Below are positions 1-8,678 of a stretch of 64,000 nt of DNA, piece after piece; positions within the stretch are counted from its first letter, which is position 1, and each line of letters starts with the position of its first letter. The notes below the pieces were generated by a model, which ran no database searches, had not been told where the DNA came from, and saw nothing but the letters and a program-made list of their open reading frames with translations. Made by a program: the position numbers and the translations under genes. The DNA lies in assembly GCA_963823675.1 (NCBI GenBank), contig CAWGMT010000008.1:186001-250000 (forward strand), given 5' to 3'. This DNA is from CAWGMT01 sp963823675. Its GTDB lineage: Bacteria; Planctomycetota; Planctomycetia; Isosphaerales; Isosphaeraceae.

Positions 1-1
1 C

Positions 2-1300
2 GTCGTTCCGTTGCCGCCGAAGGCGGGGAACTGGGCTCGCCCCTACGTCCCACCGGCCCGACCGGGGCTCAAGCCGCTCGATGTCTCACAACCGGATGGG
101 CCGAGCTTCGCCGTGACCGGCCGCGAGGTCCATTGGCAGAAGTGGTCGTTTCGCGTGGGGTTCAACCCCCGTGAGGGACTGGTGCTCCACACGGTCGCCT
201 ACGACGGCCGGCCGATCATGTATCGCGGATCGATCGCCGAAATGATTGTGCCCTACGCCGACCCGAAGGAGTCATCCTACCGCAAGAACGCCTTCGACCT
301 CGGTGAGTATGGCGTGGGTATTCTGGCGAATTCGCTGGCCATGGGGTGCGACTGCCTGGGCACGATCCGCTACTTCGACGGCCACCTGACCGACAGCCGA
401 GGGCGCCTCGTGACCATCAAGAACGCGATCTGCTTGCATGAGGAAGATGCTGGCATGCTGTGGAAGCACACCGACTGGCGCACCAATCAGTCGGAGGTGC
501 GGCGATCTCGCCGTCTCGCAATCTCAGTGATCGCCAACGTGGGTAACTACGACTACGGCTTCTACTGGTATTTCTACCAGGACGGCACGATGCAAGTGGA
601 GGTCAAGCTAACCGGGATCGTGAACACGATGACACTGAAACCGGGCGAATCGACCCGCTTCGGAACCGAGGTCGCGCCACGCTTGAACGCACCCTATCAT
701 CAGCACTTCTTCTGCGCTCGGTTGGACCTCGACATCGACGGCGAGGCCAATAGCGCCCTCGAGCTCAACACCCAGGGCGTTCCCAGCGGCCCAGACAACC
801 CGCACGATAACGCCTTCGTGACGGAGGCGACGCCACTCTCCAAGGAATCAATCGCTCAGCGCAACACGAACGCCCAAACCGCTCGGTTCTGGCGCATTGT
901 CAATTCGTCCCGCAAGAACGAGTTGGGAATGCCCGTGGGCTACCGCCTCTGTCCCGGCGAAAGCGCCGTGCCTTACGCTCAGCCCGGCGCGGCGATCCTG
1001 AAGCGGGCGGCTTTCATCACCAAGAATTTCTGGATCACTCCCTACCACCCCGAAGAGCGTTATCCCAGCGGCGAATACCCCAACCAGGATCCCGGCGGCG
1101 ACGGTTTAGCCAGATGGACGCGGGCCGACCGCAACGTCGCGCGGACCGACCTGGTTGTCTGGTACACGTTCGGGCAGACACACGTCCCCCGCGTCGAAGA
1201 TTGGCCGGTGATGCCGGTCACGTCGGCCGGCTTCTTGCTGCGTCCTGACGGGTTCTTCAATGCCAACCCCGCGCTCGATCTGCCCCCGCCGTCCCCGTAA
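2..1300 (+). CDS. Copper amine oxidase, C-terminal catalytic part (5' end outside window)
   Basis: Oxidative deamination of primary amines to aldehyde, ammonia and hydrogen peroxide, using copper and a self-made topaquinone. The reading frame is open from the window edge, so the N-terminal domains lie upstream. The segment NVGNYDYG (about residue 180) carries the N-Y-D/E motif whose Tyr becomes topaquinone. KNAFDLGEYG holds the likely catalytic Asp. HQHFF gives the H-x-H copper pair, and QTHVPRVEDWPVMP carries the third copper His in its usual setting. All key residues are present, so the enzyme is probably active. It ends in a Pro-rich tail at a TAA. The next gene is convergent. Confidence 0.93.
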   Translation, partial: VVPLPPKAGNWARPYVPPARPGLKPLDVSQPDGPSFAVTGREVHWQKWSFRVGFNPREGLVLHTVAYDGRPIMYRGSIAEMIVPYADPKESSYRKNAFDLGEYGVGILANSLAMGCDCLGTIRYFDGHLTDSRGRLVTIKNAICLHEEDAGMLWKHTDWRTNQSEVRRSRRLAISVIANVGNYDYGFYWYFYQDGTMQVEVKLTGIVNTMTLKPGESTRFGTEVAPRLNAPYHQHFFCARLDLDIDGEANSALELNTQGVPSGPDNPHDNAFVTEATPLSKESIAQRNTNAQTARFWRIVNSSRKNELGMPVGYRLCPGESAVPYAQPGAAILKRAAFITKNFWITPYHPEERYPSGEYPNQDPGGDGLARWTRADRNVARTDLVVWYTFGQTHVPRVEDWPVMPVTSAGFLLRPDGFFNANPALDLPPPSP

Positions 1301-1346
1301 CGAGGACCTGCGTCATCGTACTCTCGTGGGTCGAATGACTTGTGAA

Positions 1347-1787
1347 TCATTTTGCGCTCGTTTTGAGGAGATCGCGGATCTCGGCCAGCAATTCTTGATC
1401 CTTGGTCAGAAGCGGCGTGTCCTCCTTCTCTTCATTTTTCACTTTGAGGATCCAGCCGAGGAATTTCACGATGAAGAAGAACAGGGCCGCGGAGATGAGC
1501 AGGAAATGGACGACGTTTCCCAGGAACAATCCGACATGAACCGTGCTGCCGCGGATGGTGAACTGCCAGCCCGTGTATCCTTGCCGGCCCGGCATGATCG
1601 CTGCGATCAGGGGCATGATCAGGTTCTTGACGAGCGAACTGACGATCGTTTGGAATGCGGCGCCGATCACGACGCCGATGGCCAGATCGACGACGTTTCC
1701 CCTGAATGCGAATGCTTTGAATTCGTCCAGCAGCGTCCGGGCTTTCCGGGCCGTGCTGGCGAGGTTGAGCTTGGTATCGAACTCCAT
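1347..1787 (-). CDS. mscL: Large-conductance mechanosensitive channel MscL
   Basis: Homopentameric inner-membrane channel that opens under membrane tension and releases solutes on osmotic downshock. The 146-residue product has the family length. The N-terminal helix and first membrane segment read FKAFAFRGNVVDLAIGVV, the MscL signature. The second membrane segment is about residues 88-115 (FLLISAALFFFIVKFLGW). The charged C-terminal helix contains LTKDQELLAEIRDLL. I chose the ATG at 1787 because the homology starts there and a GGAG lies just upstream; the open frame extends further but that part is not MscL-like. It converges with the amine oxidase gene. Confidence 0.96.
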   Translation of the reverse strand: MEFDTKLNLASTARKARTLLDEFKAFAFRGNVVDLAIGVVIGAAFQTIVSSLVKNLIMPLIAAIMPGRQGYTGWQFTIRGSTVHVGLFLGNVVHFLLISAALFFFIVKFLGWILKVKNEEKEDTPLLTKDQELLAEIRDLLKTSAK

Positions 1788-1980
1788 CTGACGGCACTCC
1801 GGTTGAAGGCATCGGTCGAACCAGCGCGCTGGCCGCGCTGGAATCTTCGAATCGCGAGTATTGCTGCCGAAAAAACAGCCGTGCCGCTCCTGGCAGAAAT
1901 CCCGCCTCTGTTGAACAATATATCGGTCGGGTACCGATCGTGACGTTGCAACCGTGGAACTAACTGGGAGCCAGCTTAAC

Positions 1981-2877
1981 GTGAAGCAGCCAAACTGGAG
2001 GACCCGCTCCAATCTGTGGCGGATCCATCGCGTCGGAGTAGCCGCTGGCATGGCCATCTGCCTGCTGGTCACGAACCAATCCGGACGAGCGTTTGCCGAC
2101 CTTACTCGCGCTCGACCCGCGGACGACGCTCTGCACGTCTTGATCATCACCGGCCAGGGCGATCACGATTGGCGCGCCACCGCCCCGTTCCTGCGGCGCA
2201 TACTCAATGATACGGGCCGATTCGATGTGCGGGTCTGCGAAGCTCCCGCCGGCCTGACCGCCCCGACACTGGCCGGCTTCGATGTCCTGGTGGACGATTG
2301 TGCCGCGTCCGCGTCCAGCAGCGACACCGGCAAAGCGATCGCGGGTTTCGTGGAATCGGGCAAAGGGTTGGTGATTACTCACGGTGCCCTGAGCTTCTGC
2401 AAGAGCGTGCACGCGCCCTCAGGCGACAAAGAGCAGACCCTGCCCGGCTCGTCGGAGACGGTCCCGAGCTACTGGCCGGCCGTTCCGTCCGGTGGTTCGC
2501 CTCCGCCCGTACATTTCTTGGAAATCGAAATCGCGCCACCCGAACACCCGATCGTGCAAGGCATGAGAAGCACGTACAAGATCGCCGACACCGGTTATCG
2601 CGGGATGACCGTCCGTCCGGGAGCCAATGTGATCGCGGCCGTTCTCGCCGATGCCGAGAGCGGTGGCAATAAAAATGCGCCGGTCCTGATCACGTCCGGC
2701 CACGGCAACGGGCGTGTCGTCTGCACCGTGCTGGGCCATGATCTGGCGGCGATGCAGGAAACGGCATTCATCACCACCTTCGCGAGGGGAGCGGAATGGG
2801 CCGCCACGGGCAAGGTCACGCTGCCGGCAGACCTCGGGACGCCCCGCCCGAGCCCGGCGCGGTGCGAGGATTGTTGA
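1981..2877 (+). CDS. Secreted ThuA-domain protein (first of three)
   Basis: ThuA-type, class-I glutamine-amidotransferase-like fold; in this phylum such proteins sit in sugar or glycoside catabolic clusters, exact substrate unknown. A GTG at 1981 with GGGAG upstream gives an Arg-rich n-region, a hydrophobic stretch (VAAGMAICLLV) and a likely cleavage after GRAFA; a GTG at 1954 is an alternative. The domain starts at LHVLIITGQGDHDW and ends near FARGAEWAATGKV. The tail after residue about 290 (PRPSPARCEDC) is unlike a ThuA end. A one-base deletion in the GC run near 2844 would fuse this frame directly to the next ThuA unit, so the two may be one tandem protein. Confidence 0.8.
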   Translation: MKQPNWRTRSNLWRIHRVGVAAGMAICLLVTNQSGRAFADLTRARPADDALHVLIITGQGDHDWRATAPFLRRILNDTGRFDVRVCEAPAGLTAPTLAGFDVLVDDCAASASSSDTGKAIAGFVESGKGLVITHGALSFCKSVHAPSGDKEQTLPGSSETVPSYWPAVPSGGSPPPVHFLEIEIAPPEHPIVQGMRSTYKIADTGYRGMTVRPGANVIAAVLADAESGGNKNAPVLITSGHGNGRVVCTVLGHDLAAMQETAFITTFARGAEWAATGKVTLPADLGTPRPSPARCEDC

Positions 2878-3500
2878 TCACCGGCGGACACGATCACGAG
2901 ACTGCGTTCTACACGCTTTTTGAAGGGTACAAGGACCTGGCATGGTTGCCGGTCGCGGCCAGCACGACTGCGTTTGCGAGCGACCTGCGCGGCAAGTATG
3001 ATGTGCTGATCATGTACGACTTCTCCCGCGACCTGGACGAGAAAGGCAAGAAGAACCTCCGCGAGTTCGTGGAGAGCGGCAAGGGAATCGTGGTGCTGCA
3101 CCACGCTCTCTTGAATTACCAGCAGTGGCCGTGGTGGTACAAGGAAGTCGTCGGCGGCAGTTATCGCTTGAAGTCGGAGGGGGACGTGCCTTCGTCGACC
3201 GTCAAGGACGGCCAGCAGATTTTCGTCACGCCCGCTCTAGAACATCCGATCACCGTGGGAATCGGCCCGTTTCATATCGTTGATGAGACGTACAAGCGGA
3301 TGTGGATCTCGCCGCGGGTCAAGCCGCTCTTGACGACCGACAATCCCAACAGCGACCGCTCCCTCGCATGGATCGGCCCTTGCGCCACTTCGAGAGTGGT
3401 CGCGATCCAGTTGGGCCATGGCCACACGGCCTTCGGTCATCCCACTTACCGGGCGATCGTCCACAATGCAATCCTTTGGTCAGCGGGACGGATCAAGTGA
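2862..3500 (+). CDS. ThuA-domain protein (second unit, possibly fused to the first)
   Basis: A second complete ThuA domain of about 212 residues, starting RGLLITGGHDHETAFYTLF and ending at HNAILWSAGRIK, without its own signal peptide. The GTG at 2862 overlaps the previous gene by 16 bases. Conserved features are YDVLIMYDF, the E-S-G-K-G-I-V-V-L-H-H turn and the GHGHTAFGHPTYR segment. The lack of a secretion signal, while its neighbours have one, favours the idea that it is the C-terminal half of a two-domain secreted protein separated by a frameshift. A free-standing cytoplasmic protein is the alternative. Confidence 0.75.
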   Translation: MRGLLITGGHDHETAFYTLFEGYKDLAWLPVAASTTAFASDLRGKYDVLIMYDFSRDLDEKGKKNLREFVESGKGIVVLHHALLNYQQWPWWYKEVVGGSYRLKSEGDVPSSTVKDGQQIFVTPALEHPITVGIGPFHIVDETYKRMWISPRVKPLLTTDNPNSDRSLAWIGPCATSRVVAIQLGHGHTAFGHPTYRAIVHNAILWSAGRIK

Positions 3501-3581
3501 CGGCCGCGTTCGCGGCCGGGCCCGTTTCCGCGGCATACGAAGTCACCCGTCGCGGCAAGGCAATGCAAGAAGGGAATTGCG

Positions 3582-4545
3582 ATGAAACTGGGACTCTACA
3601 GCATCACCTACCTGGGGCTCTGGTACCGTGGCGAGGCCCTGCCTCTGCCCGAAATGATCACAAGGGCCAGGAAATATGGATATGACGGGATCGAGATCGA
3701 CGGCAAGCGGCCGCACGGCAATCCGCTCGATTGGCCGGCGCCCCGATGCCGCGAGCTGCGGTCCATGGCCGAAGGCGAGGGGATCGAGATCTTCGCCGTG
3801 GCGGCCAATAACGATTTCAGCTACCCGGTTCCCGAGGTCCGTGAAGCCCAGATCTGCTTGGTGCGCGAGCTTATCCGCATGACGTTCGGATCTGGGGGCG
3901 CCCGCCTTGCGCGTATTCCTGGGATGGTGGGGAGTTACGCGGCATCCCAAGCTGGCGAGCTATGACATTCCCAAGGCGCTCTGGCCGATCATCCACGAGA
4001 AGTTCTCGCGCGAGGAAATCTGGGGTTGGTGCCGCGATGCGCTGGTCGAGTGCGCCCGCTACGCCGGCGATGCCGGGGTTACCCTGGCCTTGCAGAATCA
4101 CCATCCGATCATCAAGGATCACCACGACGTCCTGCGGATGGTAGAGGAAGTGGGCTCTCCGCATTTGAAGGTCTGTCTGGACGCTCCGCTCATGCCCGAT
4201 CGGAGCACCGCGGCCATTCGCCAGGCGGCACGGGACGTCGGTGCGCTGCAGGTCCTGTCGCACTTTGGCGGCGAGTTCGAGCGACGGGCCGACGGTTCCA
4301 TTCGTGGCTTCGACGTGATGGACCGGGTTGTCCAGGGCGATACGAACCAGTACTACCGCGACTTCGTTCGCGCGATGTACGACATCGGCTACCAGGGCTA
4401 CATGAGCTACGAGTTGTGTCACCCGCTGCCTGTCGTGAGTGGCCAGACGGTCGATATCGGCTACGCCCATCAAAACGCCCAACTGGCGGCCGAGTTCATG
4501 CGGGAATTGTTCGACTCGGAGTTGACCGCCGCGAACGGGAGGTGA
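3582..4545 (+). CDS. Sugar phosphate isomerase/epimerase, TIM barrel (one-base frameshift)
   Basis: Xylose-isomerase-type TIM barrel (AP-endonuclease-2-like family) acting on sugars or polyols. It starts MKLGLYSITYLGLWYRGEAL after AAGGGA. Barrel landmarks are YDGIEIDGK, the substrate/metal strand LALQNHHPI, LKVCLDAPLMPD, LQVLSHFGGEF and YMSYELCHPL, giving Glu/His/Asp metal ligands. The frame breaks at about 3884: reading ACG-T-CG-GAT restores MT-S-DLGAPALRVFLGWWG, so one extra T is present. Repaired length is about 320 residues. It lies 81 bases after the second ThuA unit and 3 bases before the third, so the three probably form an operon. Confidence 0.85.
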
Positions 4546-4548
4546 GTC

Positions 4549-5378
4549 TTGAAGCCATTATTGATGATGCTCGCCCTGGCCCTGGGACTGGCCGGCGCGG
4601 CTCTCGCCCAGGAAAAGAAGCGGAATCTGCTCTTCATCGGCCAGAGCAAGGGTTACCAGCACGATTCGATCTCGACCGCGATGGTCACGCTTTACAACCT
4701 GGGGCGAAGCTCGGGACGGTGGGACACGTATTTCCGCACCGACTGCAACGCCATCACCAAGAAGCCGTCTCAAGTATGGAGCCAAGAATCTCGACGCCTT
4801 CGACGCCGTCGTGTTTTTCACCGACGGCGATCTGGACATGGATGACGTCGCAAAAGTCGGACCTGCTGTCGTTCGTTCGTGATGACGGCAAAGGATTCAT
4901 CGGCATCCATAGCGCCGCCATCACGTTTCTGTCGTGGCCCGAGTACGGCAAGATGATCGGCGGCTATTTCGACGGTCATCCCTGGGGCGAGTTCGACGCG
5001 CCCCTCGTGGTGGAAGACGCCGGCTTTCCCGGCATGGGGCAGTTGCCTGGTGCCTTCAACCTCAAGGACGAGATCTATCAGATCAAGGACTTCTCACGAG
5101 ACAATGTTCGCGTGCTCTTGCGCCTTGATGCCGGCAAGATCGACCTCTCGAGAAAGGGCGTTCGCCGCAAGGACAACGACTTCGCGGTCATCTGGGCTCG
5201 CAGCTACGGCAAGGGACGCGTCCTCTACAATGGCCTGGGCCATCGCCGGGAGGTGTGGGATCGGCCCGATATCAAGCGGATGTGGCTCGAAATGGTGCAA
5301 TGGTCGCTGGGAATCATCCCCGGAGACGCAACGCCTCGGCCGGCGCCGGTGAAGCTGCGTTCCGAGGCATCTCGATAA
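4549..5378 (+). CDS. Secreted ThuA-domain protein (third; two frameshifts)
   Basis: A TTG start at 4549, with GGAGG six bases upstream and overlapping the end of the isomerase region, gives the signal peptide KPLLMMLALALGLAGAALA with cleavage before QEKK. The ThuA domain begins RNLLFIGQSKGYQHD and ends WLEMVQWSLGIIPGD. Two one-base insertions interrupt it: an extra T at 4768 (then LKYGAKNLDAFDAVVFFTDG reads on) and an extra G at 4850 (then QKSDLLSFVRDDGKGFIGIH reads on). Repaired length is about 275 residues. Export signals on this and the first ThuA protein suggest periplasmic or surface work on sugars, with the cytoplasmic isomerase downstream in the pathway; that is inference from position. 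Confidence 0.82.
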
Positions 5379-5409
5379 GACACGCGCTCCAAGGCGCTGT
5401 GCAACATTA

Positions 5410-5441
5410 AGTGTCGCCTTTCGCCGAGCGAAAGACGACTC
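5410..5441. repeat. Palindromic repeat, GTGTCGCCTTTCGC family (copy 1)
   Basis: Imperfect palindrome GTGTCGCCTTTCGC / GCGAAAGACGAC 32 bases after the stop of the third ThuA gene. Related copies occur at 40095 and 41131, also just 3' of genes. It could form a terminator-like or mRNA-protecting hairpin. Confidence 0.7.
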
Positions 5442-5524
5442 TTCCGGTAACGTATTTCTGCCCAGATCCAAATGGACGTGCACGGTGGGGTTGTGGAGGC
5501 GATCGTTGCGTAGTAACTTCGCAA

Positions 5525-5833
5525 TTGTGGTGCAGGCGTCCCGTCAGCGAGCAGACATTGTGGTGCAGGCGTCCCGCCTGCCAATTCCCTGGCACGCGAG
5601 ACGCACGCATCAGGCCCTTGTGGTGCAGGCGTCCCGCCTGCCAATTCCCTGGCACGCGAGACGCACGCATCAGGCCCTTGTGGTGCAGGCGTCCCGCCTG
5701 CCAATTCCCTGGCACGAGAGACGCACGCATCAGGCCCTTGTGGTGCAGGCGTCCCGCCTGCCAATTCCCTGGCACGCGGGACCCGCGCATCACAAGCACG
5801 ACACGCGCAGGCAAGACGCCTGCACCACAATCG
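5525..5833. repeat. REP-like tandem array, left side of the RAYT gene
   Basis: Four units of exactly 60 bases start at 5558, 5618, 5678 and 5738, preceded by a degenerate unit at 5525. Each opens with TTGTGGT followed by the hairpin GCAGGCG-TCC-CGCCTGC. The remaining bases (CAATTCCCTGGCACGCGAGACG and onward) are almost identical between units. A single inverted hairpin (GCAGGC-AAG-A-CGCCTGC then ACCACAA) closes the array at 5808-5833, right before the transposase gene. The GTGG tetranucleotide at the foot of the hairpin matches the layout of REP elements mobilised by RAYT enzymes. Confidence 0.9.
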
Positions 5834-5843
5834 AGAAACGAAC

Positions 5844-6760
5844 ATGAAAGATCGCCGCGACGTCCCAAGTGAAAACAGTCGAAGAGTCTGCACCACGCGA
5901 CTTGAGGAGCGGGACGTAGCCACGTCGAAACGTAATGGCGAGCAGACCACCGATACAGCGCGTCCGCCGGTCGATTTCGTCGATCCGAGATCGACCCCGT
6001 TCATTGAGCCACTTTGCCGGGGAGAGTTGCCTCACCTCTACAAGCAAGGAGGCACGTACTTCGTCACGTTCCGGCAGTTTGATGCAGTCATTTTACGCGC
6101 TCCGCGGGGGATGCCAGATCGGGGTCGCCCCAATCCCGAGGAAGTCGCGGCGGCTTCAGAACCTCCTTTGCACAGCGGTTCATGCGCGCTGGGTAAGCCG
6201 GAGATCGCCCAAGTCGTCCAAGATGCCATAGGTCATTTCGATGGGGCAAGGTACGACTTGAGCGCCTGGTGCGTCATGCCGAACCACGCTCACGTGGTGT
6301 TCACGCCACGCGGGGCGCATTCGCCATCAGCAATTTTACACTCGTGGAAGTCGTTCACCGCGCATCAGATTGCCAACCGGTTTGGGCTGCCCACGCCAAT
6401 CTGGGAGCGAGAGTCGTTCGACCACTTGATTCGGAGCGCTGCGGACTGGGAACGGTTCATCCGGTGTCGTTTACAGCCGGAAAGGGTACCACTTTGACAA
6501 TGACCGGGTACCACCCCTCCCCGAGAGCATTCTCGTTGGCCCAAACGCCCTTCATTTTGTGCTGAGGGCGTTTGGGTCAACGAGAATGTGCCATGCCTGT
6601 GTCACAGGTGGTGCCCTCACGACTAGCAGAGTGGTACCCTCGGCAATTGTTACCGACAATCCGGTACGTCGAGGAGAACCCAGTGGTGGCAAACCTTTGC
6701 ACGTCGGCGGAGGCTTGGCCGTTCAGCAGTGCCCGTGGGCGCCATGCGCGCCTCACTTGA
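5844..6760 (+). pseudogene. REP-associated tyrosine transposase (RAYT, Y1/IS200-like), interrupted
   Basis: RAYTs cut and join single-stranded REP hairpins. The N-terminal part (about 208 residues) has the family start HLYKQGGTYFVTFRQFD, the HUH motif as MPNHAHVVF (His148, His150) and WERESFDHLIR. At FIR (6464) the gene breaks; its true continuation, IRYVEENPVVANLC ... WPFSSARG, is at 6659-6760 in another frame. Removing the intervening 200 bases rejoins ATC-CGG-TAC in frame. In relatives I remember, a catalytic Tyr lies in the W-x-x-x-Y-[YF]-D-H segment; here that position reads Ser-Phe, so the enzyme may have been inactive already (alignment from memory). It is flanked on both sides by REP-like arrays in opposite orientation. 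Confidence 0.85.
6466..6665. mobile_element. MITE-like insertion with 7-bp target duplication
   Basis: A 193-base insert (6466-6658) sits in the transposase gene between two copies of ATCCGGT, at 6459-6465 and 6659-6665; the second copy is counted here. The ends are imperfect inverted repeats of about 50 bases that share TGTCG at the tip and AGGGTACCACT inside. The centre is a long hairpin, left arm 6528-6551 and right arm 6565-6588, pairing at 23 of 24 positions around a 13-base loop. It encodes no protein of its own. A 7-bp duplication is not expected from a Y1/HUH enzyme, so a DDE-type transposase acting in trans is more likely. Confidence 0.82.
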
Positions 6761-6767
6761 AGGATGA

Positions 6768-6960
6768 CGGGCAGGCGAGACGCCTGCACCACAAGTTTAC
6801 AAGTCAACGAAACATCACGGGCAGGCGAGACGCCTGCACCACAAGTTTACAAGTCAACGAAACATCACGGGCAGGCGAGACGCCTGCACCACAAGTTTAC
6901 AAGTCAACGAAACATCACGGGCAGGCGAGACGCCTGCACTACAAGTGTGCAAGTCAACGA
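6768..6960. repeat. REP-like tandem array, right side of the RAYT gene
   Basis: Four units with a 50-base period; the hairpin starts at 6771, 6821, 6871 and 6921. Each is GCAGGCG-AGA-CGCCTGC followed by ACCACAAGTTTACAAGTC and a constant spacer. This is the same hairpin as the left array but inverted, so both arrays present the GTGGT foot facing away from each other. The last unit has drifted (CACTACAAGTGTGC). Confidence 0.9.
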
Positions 6961-7011
6961 GAACCCTGCCGGGCCAGCACGGCCCGATCGTTCGCGGAAA
7001 GGACACAGACC

Positions 7012-8472
7012 GTGGGCAAAATTCACCCTTGGGCGGGACATTGGATCGGCCGATTGGCGTCGCGCGTCCTCGGCGGAATCGCGGCAGCCTGCTGCTTCGC
7101 CGTCTCGGCCGCGGCGGCGGAAGCCCCCGCGCCGCGATTCGTCAACCTGTCGCTCCTGGTCGCGCCGGAGTACCCGTGCACCTGGCCTACGTTCCCTCAT
7201 TTTCAGATCAACCATGAAGAGCAAATTGGCCCGCGGAGCGCCTATAACAGCGATATCCTGATCATCGACGGCAACACGGGCACGCAGCTCGATGTCCCGC
7301 CGCACTCGGTCACGGCCCCGGATTCCGGGCTGCCGAACGCCGGTCGGTTCGGTCGCGCGTTCACGGATGTAATCTCCGCCTGGCAGTTCGGCGGCGAGGC
7401 CTGCCTGATCGACTGCCGCGACCTGCTCGAAAGCGCGCCGCCCGGGCACAGCGGCTTGATCGACAAGAATCGCGTCATGGTTTGGGAAAAAGAGCACCGT
7501 GTGCTCGGGCCAGGCGACGTGGTCTTGTTTCGGAGCGGCTACAGCGACCGGTTCTACCGGCCGTTGCCGGAGGGCCGACGGTTCGCAGCGGATCCGGTGG
7601 AGGGCAAGACACCCGCCTGGCCCGACCCCGATCCCGAGTGCATGGAATACCTGGCCGGGCGCAAGGTCATGACGCTGGGCACCGACAGCGCGAGCATGGG
7701 GCCGCTGCCCGACCTCGCCGAGCCGACCCATTACGCCGGGCTCAAGCACGGTCGGATCTGGAGTGAAAGCGCCACGGGCCTCGGTGAGCTTCCGCCGACC
7801 GGGGCCTTTTACTGCATGCTCAGCCCGAAGTATGCGGACGGCCTCTATGCGGAAGGACGTGCCTTCGGCGTCGTCGGCGCCTCGCTCGCCGGTCGGCTGA
7901 TCGAGTCGGCCCGCAAGCGAAATGCCGTGGACCTTTCGGTCGTGCTCTCCGAGGACCTGCCGATTTCCCAGTCGTGCGGGCCGGCCCGAATCATCGATGT
8001 CAAGCATCTTCCCGCCACGACGGATTGCTCGACCTGGCCGGCTTCGCCGGAGATCACGGTGGAGGATATTCGCAAGCACGAGAGCCGCCACGGCGAGCTG
8101 CGGCCCGGCGACATCGTCATCTTGCACACGGGCTGGAGCGACCAATACTGCCGGCCTTTTCCGGCGGGCAAGGCCTGCCTGGACGACCCCCTCAACGGCA
8201 AGAGCGAAGGCTGGCCGGCCCTGGGGCCGGACGCTGTTCTTTACCTGGCCGAAAAAGGGATTCGCTGCGTGGCAACCGATGCCCCGACGCTGGGCGGCGT
8301 CGAGCCGAAACGAGCGCTCTGGACCTATTGGGCCCTGGGAACCCGGGGGCTGATCGGCGTCGAATATCTGACCAATGTGGGCCGAGTACCCGAAGGCGCG
8401 TATTTCCTGTTCGCGGCCGTGAAGATCCGTGGCTGCCACGGCGGCCCGGGGCGCGCGATCGCACTCTACTGA
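7012..8472 (+). CDS. Secreted cyclase-family protein, two cyclase-like halves
   Basis: Member of the putative cyclase / kynurenine-formamidase-like family, here about 486 residues, roughly twice the single-domain length. The GTG at 7012 follows GGAAAGGA and gives a signal peptide ending SAAAA before EAPAP. Half 1 has FVNLSLLV, the NTGTQLDVPPHS segment and LGPGDVVLFRSGYSDRFY. Half 2 repeats the later landmarks: CGPARIIDVKHL, LRPGDIVILHTGWSDQYC and VATDAPTLGG. The metal motif is normally H-x-G-T-H-x-D-x-P-x-H; here both the first and middle His are replaced (N-T-G-T-Q-L-D), leaving only Asp and the last His, so metal binding may differ. Substrate unknown. Confidence 0.85.
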   Translation: MGKIHPWAGHWIGRLASRVLGGIAAACCFAVSAAAAEAPAPRFVNLSLLVAPEYPCTWPTFPHFQINHEEQIGPRSAYNSDILIIDGNTGTQLDVPPHSVTAPDSGLPNAGRFGRAFTDVISAWQFGGEACLIDCRDLLESAPPGHSGLIDKNRVMVWEKEHRVLGPGDVVLFRSGYSDRFYRPLPEGRRFAADPVEGKTPAWPDPDPECMEYLAGRKVMTLGTDSASMGPLPDLAEPTHYAGLKHGRIWSESATGLGELPPTGAFYCMLSPKYADGLYAEGRAFGVVGASLAGRLIESARKRNAVDLSVVLSEDLPISQSCGPARIIDVKHLPATTDCSTWPASPEITVEDIRKHESRHGELRPGDIVILHTGWSDQYCRPFPAGKACLDDPLNGKSEGWPALGPDAVLYLAEKGIRCVATDAPTLGGVEPKRALWTYWALGTRGLIGVEYLTNVGRVPEGAYFLFAAVKIRGCHGGPGRAIALY

Positions 8473-8678
8473 TAATGGCGGGAGATTGTGTTACTCCTTG
8501 AGCAACTCGCACCACGCATCCATCTTCTCTCGGTCGAGATGGATTTCGGTGGACGAGCGACCTGGCTTCAGGGTGCTTGGACCCAAAGAGCCATCAAATT
8601 TCAGAATTTCTGGACATTCAGCTACCGCAGTAGACATTACCTTCTAAGCAGAGGAGAAACTAGGGTTCGGGGGTTCTC

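Noticed and set aside
6528..6588. Long hairpin as a transcription terminator
   Set aside because: It lies in the middle of an insertion inside a gene, has no T-run, and forms the core of the MITE-like element.
5525..6960. Tandem arrays as CRISPR
   Set aside because: Units of 60 and 50 bases repeat almost completely; there are no variable spacers and no cas genes.
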